Assembly: GCA_963778165.1 (NCBI GenBank)
Contig: CAVZTE010000005.1
Span: 434,001-498,000 of the forward strand
Direction of reading: 5' to 3'
Origin: Bog-756 sp963778165
GTDB taxonomy: Bacteria > Actinomycetota > Acidimicrobiia > Acidimicrobiales > RAAP-2
Length of the DNA stretch: 64,000 bases
Positions 26,924 to 35,549 of this stretch are shown here, piece by piece (the stretch's first letter is position 1; each line of letters starts with the position of its first letter). A model generated the notes under the pieces. It did no database searches, was not told the DNA's origin, and worked only from the letters and a program-made list of their open reading frames with translations. The position numbers and the translations under genes are program-made.

Positions 26924-26977
26924 CCCGAGCGGTCGGCCTGAGCGGGAACGCCAGGCCGACCGTGCCATGATCGCGAC

Positions 26978-27655
26978 ATGAGCCGCATCCTGGTGGTCGA
27001 GGACGACGAGCGCATCCGGTCGTCCATGCGCCTGGCGCTCGAAGACGAGGGCTACTCGGTCGACGACGTGGCCAGTGGGGAAGAGGCCCTGGCCCGGTTC
27101 AATGAGGAGCACTTCGAGCTGGTGCTCATCGATCTGATGCTCCCGGGCATCGACGGGTTCGAGACGTGCCGGAATCTGCGCCGCCTCAGCACGGTGCCGG
27201 TCATCATGGTGACGGCCCGCTCCGACACCCACGACGTCGTGGCCGGGCTGGAGGCCGGGGCCGACGACTACGTGACCAAGCCCTTCGTGGCCAAGGAGCT
27301 GGCCGCCCGGATCCGGGCCCTGTTACGGCGCTCCCGGCCCGACGACGCCGGCGACTCCGTGCTCAGCTTCGGCGACGTCCAGATCGAGCCGGAGGCCGGG
27401 GTGGTCCGCCGCGACGGCGAGGAGGTCCACTGCACCCGCACCGAGTTCCGGCTGCTGTGCGAGCTGGCCGACCACCCGGGCAAGGTCCTGAGCCGCGAGC
27501 ACCTCCTGGAGCGGGTGTGGGGGTACGACTACTTCGGCGACGGTCGACTGGTCGATGTCCACATCCGTCGGCTCCGCACCAAGGTGGAGCCCGATCCGGC
27601 CAATCCCCGCTTCATCCTCACCGTCCGCGGCATGGGCTACAAGCTGGCGGTCTGA
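26978..27655 (+). CDS. mtrA: OmpR-family response regulator, MtrA type
   Basis: DNA-binding response regulator. The receiver domain has the acidic pocket EDD (8-10), phosphoacceptor Asp52, Thr79 and Lys101 (TKPF). The C-terminal winged-helix domain contains TRTEFRLLCELADHPGKVLSR and VHIRRLRTKVEPDP. The 225-residue length, sequence style and mtrB-lpqB neighbours support MtrA, which in actinobacteria links cell division and wall remodelling. Its stop is 2 bases before the mtrB start. Confidence 0.9.
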   Translation: MSRILVVEDDERIRSSMRLALEDEGYSVDDVASGEEALARFNEEHFELVLIDLMLPGIDGFETCRNLRRLSTVPVIMVTARSDTHDVVAGLEAGADDYVTKPFVAKELAARIRALLRRSRPDDAGDSVLSFGDVQIEPEAGVVRRDGEEVHCTRTEFRLLCELADHPGKVLSREHLLERVWGYDYFGDGRLVDVHIRRLRTKVEPDPANPRFILTVRGMGYKLAV

Positions 27656-27657
27656 CC

Positions 27658-29232
27658 GTGGGCCCGACGGAGGCGCCGCCCGTTCCGGCTCAATCCGGTG
27701 GACCGGGAACCGAAGCTCACCGATACTGGCCCCTCCGGTCATCCCGCCGGTCCCACCGCACCCATCTGTCCGGCGGGATGGGCCTCCGGGCCCGGGTGAC
27801 CACGACCTTCGCCATCGGTGCCTTGGGCCTCTCCACCATCATGGCCGGCATCACCTACTTCACCGCCCGGCAGAGCTTCCTCAACGAACGCCAGACCACC
27901 GATCAACGCCAGGCCTTCGCCAACGCCTCCCTGGTCCAGGACACCCTGCGGTCACCGGGCATCGATGTCGACCAGCTGCTGGAGCAGGCCGACACCCTGC
28001 CCGGCTCACGTTCGGTGCTGCTCACCGGGGGTCAGTGGTACGCCACCTCCATCTCGGTGGGCAAGAACGCCATCCCGGCTGACGAGCGCTCCCTGGTCCT
28101 GGCCGGCACCCCGGCCACCCAGCTGTTCTCCCTGAGCGGTACGCCCCAGCTGGTCATCGGGGTGCCGTTGCCGGCCGTGCATGCGGCCTACTACGAGGTC
28201 TTCTCCCTGGACGAACTGGAAGGGACCCTGCGCACCCTGGCCTTCGCTCTGGCCGCCGCGGCCCTGGTCACCACGTTGGCCGGCGCCGCCGTGGGCCGTT
28301 GGGCCAGTGGCCGGGCCCTCCGACCTCTGGCCGGGGTCACCGAGGCCGCCGTGGCCATCGCCGGCGGGCAGCTGGACACCCGGGTGGAGGCCGGAGACGA
28401 CGTCGACCTCCAGGAGCTGGCCTCGGCCTTCAACCAGATGACCGCCAACCTCCAGGACCGGATCGAACGGGAGGCCCGGTTCACCTCGGACGTGAGCCAT
28501 GAGCTGCGGTCACCGCTCACCACCCTTTCGGCCACGGTGGGGGTGCTCGAGGCCCATCGCCACGAACTCGACCCCCGGGCCCGGAGTGCGCTGGACCTGC
28601 TGGACGGAGATCTCCAACGGTTCACCCGGATGGTCGACGACCTGTTGGAGATCTCCCGCTTCGACGCCGGGTCGGCCGAGCTCTCGCTCGACGAGGTGGA
28701 CCCCGGAGAGCTGGTGCGCCAGGCCGTGACGTCCTCGGCCACCCACGGCGCCGGAGGGCGGACCGCGGTCATCGTTCCGGTGGAGGTGGCCGCCGATGTC
28801 GACGGTTTGCGGCTGGGCGTCGACAAGCGCCGTTTCGAGCGGGTGATGGCCAACCTCTTCGAGAACGCCTCGCTGTATGCCGGTGGGGTGACCAGGGTGG
28901 CCGTCGAGCGCCATCCGGCGGCCAACGGGTCCGACGCCACCGGCACCGTCGTGCCGCCGCGGTCCATCCGGGTCATCGTGGAGGACCAGGGGCCGGGCAT
29001 CCCGACCAACGAGCGGCTCCACATCTTCGAGCGCTTCTACCGGGGGAGCCGGTCCGGACAGCGGGCCTCCAGCGAGGGCACCGGCCTCGGACTCTCCCTG
29101 GTGGCCGAACACGTGCGGCTCCACGGGGGCGCGGTCTGGGTGGAGGACACCCCGGGCGGTGGTTCCCGGTTCGTCGTGGAGCTGCCCTTCACCTCCGAGG
29201 ATCTCGGCGGCGGCAACGGGAGCACGGCGTGA
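27658..29232 (+). CDS. mtrB: Sensor histidine kinase, MtrB type
   Basis: Membrane histidine kinase partner of MtrA. The 524-residue product has transmembrane helices near 48-69 and 193-214, flanking an extracellular loop of about 120 residues. These are followed by a HAMP domain, the H box SDVSHELRSPL with His281, an N-box region (ANLFENASLYA), and the ATP-binding G boxes DQGPGIP and GTGLGLS. The start is GTG 27658, two bases after the mtrA stop; the frame is open further upstream only as overlap with mtrA. The stop overlaps the lpqB start (GTGA). Confidence 0.88.
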   Translation: MGPTEAPPVPAQSGGPGTEAHRYWPLRSSRRSHRTHLSGGMGLRARVTTTFAIGALGLSTIMAGITYFTARQSFLNERQTTDQRQAFANASLVQDTLRSPGIDVDQLLEQADTLPGSRSVLLTGGQWYATSISVGKNAIPADERSLVLAGTPATQLFSLSGTPQLVIGVPLPAVHAAYYEVFSLDELEGTLRTLAFALAAAALVTTLAGAAVGRWASGRALRPLAGVTEAAVAIAGGQLDTRVEAGDDVDLQELASAFNQMTANLQDRIEREARFTSDVSHELRSPLTTLSATVGVLEAHRHELDPRARSALDLLDGDLQRFTRMVDDLLEISRFDAGSAELSLDEVDPGELVRQAVTSSATHGAGGRTAVIVPVEVAADVDGLRLGVDKRRFERVMANLFENASLYAGGVTRVAVERHPAANGSDATGTVVPPRSIRVIVEDQGPGIPTNERLHIFERFYRGSRSGQRASSEGTGLGLSLVAEHVRLHGGAVWVEDTPGGGSRFVVELPFTSEDLGGGNGSTA

Positions 29233-29837
29233 CCGACCGTCGGGTCACCCGGGTGGCCACCGCGGTGGCCACCGTGGTCATCCTGGGGGCCACCGCGGCC
29301 TGCGGCATCCCCACCAGCGGGACACCCACGGCCATCGCCAAATCCAACGTGCCCTTCCACCTGCTCGACCCGGTCACTCCGACCACGGCGTCCACGGTGC
29401 CGCGGCCCGACGTGGCGGTGTCGGAGACCATCTACCTGGTGGCCCCGAACCAGCACCTGAAGGCGGTGAGGCGGGACATCCAGATCCCCGCCAACCTCAG
29501 CGAGATCCTCGGTGCGCTCCTCGAAGGGCCCACCCAGGCCGAGTCGGTCTTCGGGCTGCAGAGCTTCCTCACCGGGAGCACCACCCAGGTTCGGGCCAGC
29601 GTGTCCGGTGGCATCGCCACCGTGAACTTCTCCTCCTCCGACCCGGTCCAGGTGGTCGGACCGGACCAGAGCCTGGCCATCGCCCAGGTGGTCTTCACCG
29701 CTACCCAGCAGCCCGGCGTCACCGGGGTGCGCTTCGAGATCGACGGCAAGCCCATCGACGTGCCAACGGCCGCCGGCGTCCAGGTCCCCGGTCCGGTGAA
29801 CCGGGCCTTGTACCAGACCCAGGCGCCGCTGCCTTGA
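29229..29837 (+). CDS. lpqB: GerMN-domain lipoprotein, short LpqB-like protein
   Basis: The 202-residue product has a lipoprotein signal ending GATAAC with Cys25, then a GerMN-like domain (VSETIYLVAPNQHLKAV, ILGALLEGPTQAES). In mycobacteria LpqB binds the MtrB sensor domain and modulates MtrA phosphorylation. Full-length LpqB is about 580 residues with a C-terminal beta-propeller; this copy ends right after the GerMN domain with a normal TGA. GTG 29229 overlaps the mtrB stop. The assignment as LpqB rests on the domain and the mtrAB position. Confidence 0.8.
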   Translation: MTDRRVTRVATAVATVVILGATAACGIPTSGTPTAIAKSNVPFHLLDPVTPTTASTVPRPDVAVSETIYLVAPNQHLKAVRRDIQIPANLSEILGALLEGPTQAESVFGLQSFLTGSTTQVRASVSGGIATVNFSSSDPVQVVGPDQSLAIAQVVFTATQQPGVTGVRFEIDGKPIDVPTAAGVQVPGPVNRALYQTQAPLP

Positions 29838-29851
29838 GCTCGCCGTCCGGA

Positions 29852-29875
29852 CGGGGCCCCGCCAGATCGGCCCCG
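29852..29875. terminator. Hairpin between convergent lpqB and rsfS
   Basis: CGGGGCC (29852-29858) and GGCCCCG (29869-29875) form a 7-bp stem with a 10-base loop. It lies in the 39-base gap between the two stop codons and could terminate both; it has no U-tract, as is common in high-GC actinobacteria. Confidence 0.55.
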
Positions 29876-29876
29876 C

Positions 29877-30278
29877 TCAGGACGCGGCGGGCTCCATCCA
29901 GGTGATCCGGGGGGCCTCCAGCCACAGGTGCTCGAGGTCGTAGAACGTCCGGGCCTCGTCGAGGAAGACGTGCACCAGAAATTCCCCGTAGTCCATCAAC
30001 ACCCACCGGGCGTCATCCAGCCCCTCCACCCGCACCGGCGACCCGCCTCCGGCGTCCTTCACCCGGAGCTCGACCTCGTCGACGATGGACCGGACCTGAC
30101 GGGTGTTGCGCCCACTGGTGATGACGAAGGCATCGGTGAGCCCGAGGAGCTCGCCCATGGCCAGGACCGCGGTCTCCTCGCCCGATTTGGCATCGGCGGC
30201 GCGGGCCGCCACGATGCACGCCTCGGAGACGGTCGGAGCTTGGGGATCGACGAGCGGGACGGTACGGAGTGATGTCAA
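29877..30278 (-). CDS. rsfS: Ribosome silencing factor
   Basis: RsfS/YbeB-Iojap family protein that binds L14 and blocks subunit joining during starvation. The 133-residue product includes VITSGRNTRQVRSIVDEVE, DARWVLMDYGEFLVHVFL and the terminal RTFYDLEHLWLEAP, all family hallmarks. The start is TTG 30278 because GGAGG lies 6 bases upstream; the frame is open to 30452 as overlap with the next gene. It follows nadD and a membrane-protein gene, a conserved nadD-rsfS neighbourhood. Confidence 0.92.
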   Translation of the reverse strand: MTSLRTVPLVDPQAPTVSEACIVAARAADAKSGEETAVLAMGELLGLTDAFVITSGRNTRQVRSIVDEVELRVKDAGGGSPVRVEGLDDARWVLMDYGEFLVHVFLDEARTFYDLEHLWLEAPRITWMEPAAS

Positions 30279-30289
30279 CGGTGGCCTCC

Positions 30290-30832
30290 TTAAGACGCCA
30301 GGGCGTCTGGGTTCGCGGTGGATTCGTACGGGTGAGGGAGAGGGTGGACGGCGCTGGACGGTGATGCCATCCGGGTCGATGGGGCCATGGCCGGCAGACC
30401 GGACGTTCGGACCCGGGCCAGGTCGACGATCAACACGGTGGCGATGGTGCACAGGGCGATCAACACCGCACAGCCTATCGAGATGAGGCGCCGGCGCCTC
30501 CGGGCGGCCCGCAGGGCCTGGCGACCCTCGGCCCGGCTCACGGTGACCGGGTCCGCCCCGTCGACAGCGGCCTGGGACTCGGCCTGGACCTGGCCGTCGG
30601 CATCCCCGGTGGAGCCCTGCTCCGGGGGCGAACCGGTGCCCGACGGCTCGGCCTGGGGATCGGCCGCCGGTCCGGGCTCCAGATCACCCACCGGGGCCAC
30701 CACCCCCGTACCCCCGGGACCTCCCGGCACGCCCTGGGCCTGGGCCGCCCGGTCCAACGCCTCTTCGGGCCTGGGGTACAGGCGGGACGACGTGGTGATG
30801 CCTGGCTCCGTCGGCGTCGTCCCCGCGATCAT
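30290..30832 (-). CDS. Single-pass membrane protein of unknown function
   Basis: The 180-residue product has a disordered Pro/Gly/Glu-rich N-terminal half, a basic stop-transfer patch (RAARRRRRL), one transmembrane helix (about 117-137) and a short C-terminal part rich in Ser/Pro/Thr. I recognise no domain. ATG 30832 overlaps the nadD stop (ATGA) and GGAAGG lies just upstream. In many actinobacteria a LytR-CpsA-Psr gene sits between nadD and rsfS, and its N-terminus also has a basic patch then one helix; here the catalytic domain is absent. It may be an unrelated replacement or a remnant. Confidence 0.7.
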   Translation of the reverse strand: MIAGTTPTEPGITTSSRLYPRPEEALDRAAQAQGVPGGPGGTGVVAPVGDLEPGPAADPQAEPSGTGSPPEQGSTGDADGQVQAESQAAVDGADPVTVSRAEGRQALRAARRRRRLISIGCAVLIALCTIATVLIVDLARVRTSGLPAMAPSTRMASPSSAVHPLPHPYESTANPDALAS

Positions 30833-31425
30833 CTCCTTCCAGCGTACAGACCGCGCTCCTCCATGCAACGGATCACGGCCTCGGGGACCAGATCCCCCAC
30901 CGGCAGCCCGGACTCCAGGCGCTCCCGCAGCTCGGTGCTGGACACGTCGAACGGGGCCACCGGGACGGTCACCGCCTTCCACCCCGGCGGAGGGGGCTCG
31001 GCCGGCGCACCCGGTCGGCCCACCACGGCCAGGGTGACCAGGCGGCGCAGGTCCGGCTCGTCCCGCCAGGTGGTGAGCCCGGGCACCACATCCGACCCCA
31101 CCACCAGGAACAGGTCCGCCCCCGGAGCCTCCTCCCGCAGCTGGCGGACGGTGTCGATGGAGTAGGTCGGTCCGCCACGGTCGATCTCCATCCGGCTGGG
31201 CTCGAGACCCGGCCATCCGACCACCGCCGCCCGGACCATGGCGAACCGGTCCTCGGCCGGGGTCAGGATGCGCCCGTCCTTCTTCTGCCAGGGCTGGTTG
31301 GCCACCATCAGCAACATCCGGTCCAGTTGCAGCTCGTGACGGACCGCCTCGGCCACCTCCAGATGAGCGGTGTGTACCGGGTCGAACGTCCCGCCGAAGA
31401 TGCCGATGCGTTGGTGTGGCGTCAC
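30829..31425 (-). CDS. nadD: Nicotinate-nucleotide adenylyltransferase
   Basis: Makes nicotinate adenine dinucleotide in NAD synthesis. The 198-residue product begins RIGIFGGTFDPVHTAHLEVAE, with the nucleotidyltransferase HxxH as HTAH, and contains MLLMVANQPWQK and the C-terminal ISSTELRERL-like motif (VSSTELRERL). The start is GTG 31425, 2 bases after the oxidoreductase stop; the frame is open further upstream only as overlap. Confidence 0.94.
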   Translation of the reverse strand: MTPHQRIGIFGGTFDPVHTAHLEVAEAVRHELQLDRMLLMVANQPWQKKDGRILTPAEDRFAMVRAAVVGWPGLEPSRMEIDRGGPTYSIDTVRQLREEAPGADLFLVVGSDVVPGLTTWRDEPDLRRLVTLAVVGRPGAPAEPPPPGWKAVTVPVAPFDVSSTELRERLESGLPVGDLVPEAVIRCMEERGLYAGRR

Positions 31426-31427
31426 TC

Positions 31428-32357
31428 CTAGGTACCCGACAGGGCCGCCACCACCGGAGCGAATGCCTCCATCTCGGCCTCGTGGACCACGACATAGGAG
31501 AAGCCGAAGGTCTCCCGCCGCTCCTGCAGGGTCTCGGCGATCTGGTCGGTGGTGCCGATCATGGCGATGGGCGACTGCTCGATCTGCTCGGGAGTTACCG
31601 AGAGGGCCCCGGCCAGGCCGGCCACGGCCTCCTCCCGGTTCGGCACGATCTGGACCAGGAAGGTCAGGCACTGGAGCTCGAGGTCGTCGAAGCGCGCCCC
31701 GGCGGCCCGGCGGATCCACTCGATCCGTTGGTGGTAGTACTCGGCGGTGGTGGTCTCCAGCACCTCGGGACCGATGTACCCCGCCGCCAGGCTGGGGTTC
31801 ACGCCGATGATGTCGGCCTCGCGGGCGGCTATGCCCAGCACCCGCTGCCCGCCACCCCCGATGATGACGGGGGGATAGGGCCGCTGCACCGGGGTCGGGG
31901 CCCCGATGGCCCCGGCGACCTGATAGTGCTCGCCGTCGAAGGTGGCCTCGCCCGTCGACCACAGTGATTTCATGACCTTGAGGCTCTCGGTCATCCGGGA
32001 GATCCGGATGCCGGCGGAATCGGCCCGGATGCCCGACTGCTGGTAGTCACTGGTCATCCATCCCGCTCCCAGGCCGAACTCCACCCGCCCCTCGGAGAAC
32101 AGGTCCAGGGTGGCGATCTCTTTGGCCAGCACCACCGGGTGCCGGTAGTCGTTGCCGAACACCAGGGAACCGACCCGCAGGGTGGTGGTGGCCTCGGCCG
32201 CCACCGTGAGGGCCACCAGCGGGCCGAACTGGTCCTCGAAGTGGTCGGGGATGAACAGCGAGGAGTACCCGAGCTCCTCGACCCGGCGGGCGGTGGACCG
32301 CCAGGCCGCGCCGGTCTCGGCTTTGGACAGTTGGATCCCGAATCGGAAGGGGCGCAT
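31428..32357 (-). CDS. F420-type luciferase-like (LLM) oxidoreductase
   Basis: TIM-barrel oxidoreductase of the bacterial luciferase-like family; actinobacterial members mostly use coenzyme F420. The 309-residue product has IPDHFEDQFGPLVAL, LRVGSLVFGNDYRHPVVLAK, LDLFSEGRVEFGLGAGW and PVIIGGGGQRVLGIAAREAD, typical of the TIGR03621-like group. The substrate cannot be inferred. ATG 32357 has TAGGCT 6 bases upstream, so the transcript that continues into nadD and rsfS is probably leaderless. It is divergent from aroG across 55 bases. Confidence 0.85.
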   Translation of the reverse strand: MRPFRFGIQLSKAETGAAWRSTARRVEELGYSSLFIPDHFEDQFGPLVALTVAAEATTTLRVGSLVFGNDYRHPVVLAKEIATLDLFSEGRVEFGLGAGWMTSDYQQSGIRADSAGIRISRMTESLKVMKSLWSTGEATFDGEHYQVAGAIGAPTPVQRPYPPVIIGGGGQRVLGIAAREADIIGVNPSLAAGYIGPEVLETTTAEYYHQRIEWIRRAAGARFDDLELQCLTFLVQIVPNREEAVAGLAGALSVTPEQIEQSPIAMIGTTDQIAETLQERRETFGFSYVVVHEAEMEAFAPVVAALSGT

Positions 32358-32363
32358 GTGCGG

Positions 32364-32369
32364 AGCCTA
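32364..32369 (-). promoter_or_regulatory. Putative -10 box, leaderless oxidoreductase-nadD transcript
   Basis: TAGGCT on the minus strand ends 6 bases before ATG 32357. Confidence 0.5.
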
Positions 32370-32400
32370 GGTGGTCGATCCCCATCGGGTCCGGAGGCTT

Positions 32401-32406
32401 TACGCT
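32401..32406 (+). promoter_or_regulatory. Putative -10 box, leaderless aroG transcript
   Basis: TACGCT ends 6 bases before GTG 32413 and decides that start over the open frame beginning at 32371. Confidence 0.5.
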
Positions 32407-32412
32407 GGTGAG

Positions 32413-33771
32413 GTGGCGCCCCAACCCGTTCCCAGCCCGTGGTCGCCGGACTCCTGGAGGTCGAAACCGGCCGCCCAACAGCCGACCTGGCCCGACGAGG
32501 GCGAGCTCAAGCGGGTGCACGCCCGACTGGCCGGACTGCCCCCGTTGGTCTTCGCCGGTGAGGCCCGTCATCTGACCCGGGCCCTGGGCCACGCCGCCGA
32601 CGGTGAGGCCTTCCTCCTGCAGGCCGGTGACTGCGCCGAGTCCTTCTCGGAGTTCAGCGCCGACGCCATCCGGGACAAGCTCAAGGTCATCCTGCAGATG
32701 GCCGTGGTATTGACCTACGGCGCCGGCGTGCCCGTGGTCAAGGTGGGGCGGATCGCCGGGCAGTTCGCCAAGCCCCGCAGCTCGCCCACCGAGGTCGTGG
32801 GCGACCAGGTCATCGACTCCTTCCGGGGTCACATGGTCAACGACGACCTGCCCGAGCGGGCGGCCCGGGTACCCGATCCCGAACGGCTGGTCACCGCCTA
32901 CCAGCAGTCGGTCTCCACCCTCAACCTGCTCCGAGCCTTCACCAAGGGCGGCTTCGCCGACCTGAGCCAGGTCCACGCCTGGAACCAACAGTTCGTGGCG
33001 TCCTCCAGCGAGGGCCAGCAGTTCGAGGACATCGCCGAGGGCATCGACCGGGCCCTCCGATTCATGGCCGCCTGCGGGATCAACCTCACCGCCGAGGACT
33101 CCCTGCACGAGGTGGACTTCTGGACCAGCCACGAGGCCCTGATCCTCGACTACGAGGAGGCCCTGACCCGGAAGGACTCCCTGACCGAGGAGTGGTACGA
33201 CTGCTCGGCCCACATGCTGTGGGTGGGCGAGCGCACCCGGCAGCTGACCGGGGCCCACTGCGAGTTCCTCTCGGGGATCAACAACCCGGTGGGGTCCAAG
33301 GTGGGACCCGACGCCACCCCCGACGAGGTGATCGGTCTGTGCGAGCGGCTCAACCCGAGCCGGGTGCCCGGTCGGCTCACCCTCATCACCCGGCTCGGCG
33401 TGGACGGCGTGGACACGGCACTGCCGCCGTTGCTGCGGGCGGTCCGGGACGAGGGCCACCCGGTGGTCTGGGTGTGCGATCCCATGCACGGCAACACCTT
33501 CACCGCCGAGGGTGGTCAGAAGACCCGCAAGTTCGACGACATCCTGGGCGAGCTCAAGGGGTTCTTCCGGGTCCACCGCGAGGTCGGCACCTGGCCGGGG
33601 GGCGTGCACGTGGAGCTGACCGGCGACGACGTGACCGAGTGCCTGGGCGGGGTGGAGGACATCCTGGAGGGCCAGCTGCACCAGCGCTACACCACCACCT
33701 GTGACCCCCGGCTCAACGCCCGCCAGTCCCTCGATCTGGCCTTCGCCGTGGCCGAACTGCTGCGGAGCTGA
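32413..33771 (+). CDS. aroG: 3-deoxy-7-phosphoheptulonate synthase, class II
   Basis: First enzyme of the shikimate pathway, condensing PEP and erythrose 4-phosphate. The 452-residue product is of the plant/mycobacterial class II type: SKPAAQQPTWP near the N-terminus, GEAFLLQAGDCAESF, VKVGRIAGQFAKPRS, TSHEALILDYEEALTR, and CDPMHGNTF with the metal-binding histidine. The GTG 32413 start gives an N-terminus the right length for the class. The 190-base region downstream contains a GGTCA/TGACC inverted repeat and no gene. Confidence 0.95.
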   Translation: MAPQPVPSPWSPDSWRSKPAAQQPTWPDEGELKRVHARLAGLPPLVFAGEARHLTRALGHAADGEAFLLQAGDCAESFSEFSADAIRDKLKVILQMAVVLTYGAGVPVVKVGRIAGQFAKPRSSPTEVVGDQVIDSFRGHMVNDDLPERAARVPDPERLVTAYQQSVSTLNLLRAFTKGGFADLSQVHAWNQQFVASSSEGQQFEDIAEGIDRALRFMAACGINLTAEDSLHEVDFWTSHEALILDYEEALTRKDSLTEEWYDCSAHMLWVGERTRQLTGAHCEFLSGINNPVGSKVGPDATPDEVIGLCERLNPSRVPGRLTLITRLGVDGVDTALPPLLRAVRDEGHPVVWVCDPMHGNTFTAEGGQKTRKFDDILGELKGFFRVHREVGTWPGGVHVELTGDDVTECLGGVEDILEGQLHQRYTTTCDPRLNARQSLDLAFAVAELLRS

Positions 33772-33961
33772 TCGCCGGGCTCGGGAAGGGCCGCTGTCGG
33801 TCATTGTCTCCCTGACCAGGGCGAACAGGGGTGTCATTGACCTATCGGAGTTGACCGGCGAGACTGCTTTGACCCGGTGACTCGGCGAGACCAGCGCTGA
33901 TGACGAGCGGCAGGCTCGTGCCCGGGTGCCCCGCCGCACCAAGTGATGGAGATAGTTCACC

Positions 33962-35549
33962 ATGCCGTTGCCGTCCAACCGGAGCCGAACCGCTGGCGGA
34001 GTGGTGCTCGTTGTCCTGCTTTGTCTGCTGGGCTCGGTGGTGTTCACCGGGTCAACGGCATCGGCCACCTCGACGGCCACATCCACGACCGCCCCCGCCA
34101 CCACCGCCCACGCCAAGGCCAAATCCGTGTCGGCCTACTGGTTGGTGGCCTCCGACGGGGGAATCTTCTCCTTCGGCGGCGCCCCGTTCTACGGCTCCAC
34201 CGGCGGCATGGCCCTGAACAAGCCGGTGGTGGGCATGGCTGGGGCAGCGGGTGGGCGTGGCTACTGGCTGGTGGCCTCGGACGGCGGGATCTTCTCCTTC
34301 GGCCAGGCCACCTTCTACGGTTCGACCGGGGGCATGGCCCTGAACAAGCCGGTGGTGGGCATGGCTGCGGCAGCGGGTGGGGGCGGCTACTGGCTGGTGG
34401 CCTCGGACGGCGGGATCTTCTCCTTCGGTGACGCGCACTTCTACGGTTCGATGGGCGGCCACCGACTCAACCGGCCGGTGGTGGGCATGGCTGCCACCCC
34501 GGACGGACACGGCTACTGGCTGGTGGCCTCGGACGGAGGGATCTTCTCCTTCGGTGACGCCACCTTCTACGGGTCGACCGGCAGCATCCGACTCAACCGG
34601 CCCATCGTGGGGATGACCGCCATGCCCAGCGGCCACGGCTACTGGTTCACCGCCTCCGACGGTGGGGTGTTCGCCTTCGGCTCCGCCCGCTTCTACGGTT
34701 CGCTGGGCGACGTGCCCCAGAGCCGCCCGATCGTGGCCATGGCCGCCGATGCCAGTGGGAACGGGTACTGGTTCGCCAACAACAACGGGGCGGTGACGGC
34801 GTTCGGTGGCGCCACCTACTGGGGCTCGGCGCCCCAGGTGCTCAACAACCCCGTGGTGGGCATGGCCGAAGCCAGTGGCAGCGGCCACTTCACCGGCTCG
34901 TCCTACCCGCCCGGAAGCTACGGCTACGACATCTCCAACTACCAGTGCCCGGGGACCCCCAATGGGCTGCCGCCCAGCCCCCACACCATCGGCATCGTGG
35001 AGGTCGAGGGAGGCTCGATGGCTCCGGTCAATCCGTGTCTGGCCCAAGAGGCGGCATGGGCCGGGGGAGGTCTGAACCTCTACGTCTACCTGACCTACGG
35101 CACGGCGGCGACGAGCGGCGACCCGGCGTGCCAGAACACCCCATCGCCGAGCTCGTGCAATGTACGGGTTCGACACATCGTTGGACGCCTTCGCCAAAGC
35201 CCGCCACGCCGGTGCCAATACCGCGGTCACCTGGTGGCTGGACGTCGAGGGATCCTGGTCGTCGGACACCTCGGCAAACGCCTCGATGATCCAGGGGTCC
35301 CTCGACGGCCTCCACTTCGAGGGGCTCAACACGGTGGGCATCTATACCAGCCCGTTGACGTGGGCCGGCATTGTGGGGAGCTATCAGCCGAAGGTTCCCC
35401 TGTGGCTGGCCTGGTACACCGGCGACCCCCAGCAGAACTGCAAGACCGGATTCTCCTACGCCGCCTCCTACGGCAATCACCTTCCGTCAGGAGGGCTGTG
35501 GATCACCCAATACCAGTCGAACACCTACGACGACGACTACGCCTGCTGA
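33962..35549 (+). CDS. Secreted protein with six 42-residue repeats and a glycoside-hydrolase-25-like domain (frameshifted)
   Basis: A signal peptide (about residues 1-36, VLVVLLCLLGSVVF) precedes six repeats beginning YWLVASDGGIFSFG (residues 59-308), which may form a propeller-like or solenoid fold. A C-terminal domain starts GYDISNYQCPGTPNG and continues IGIVEVEGGSM, TWWLDVEGSW and LWITQYQSN, resembling the GH25-like/DUF1906 TIM-barrel of actinobacterial secreted proteins. The second half is read one base later: at SSCN (35150-35165) the first frame fails and the next continues YGFDTSLDAFAKA to DDDYAC (stop 35547-35549), as if one base were inserted. GGAG lies 10 bases before ATG 33962. 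It may act on, or bind, the cell wall. Confidence 0.8.
34136..34885 (+). repeat. Six tandem 126-bp coding repeats
   Basis: Units of 42 codons at 34136, 34262, 34388, 34514, 34640 and 34766 (the last is 40 codons). The first four are very similar at DNA level, the last two more diverged. Each encodes YW(L/F)xASDGG(I/V)F(S/A)FG, then a FYGS motif and a (V/I)(V/A)GM segment. Confidence 0.9.

Noticed and set aside
33772..33961. A c-di-AMP (ydaO) riboswitch before the secreted wall-protein gene
   Set aside because: Such riboswitches often precede wall hydrolase genes, but the conserved motifs are not seen; only a short GGTCA/TGACC inverted repeat is present.
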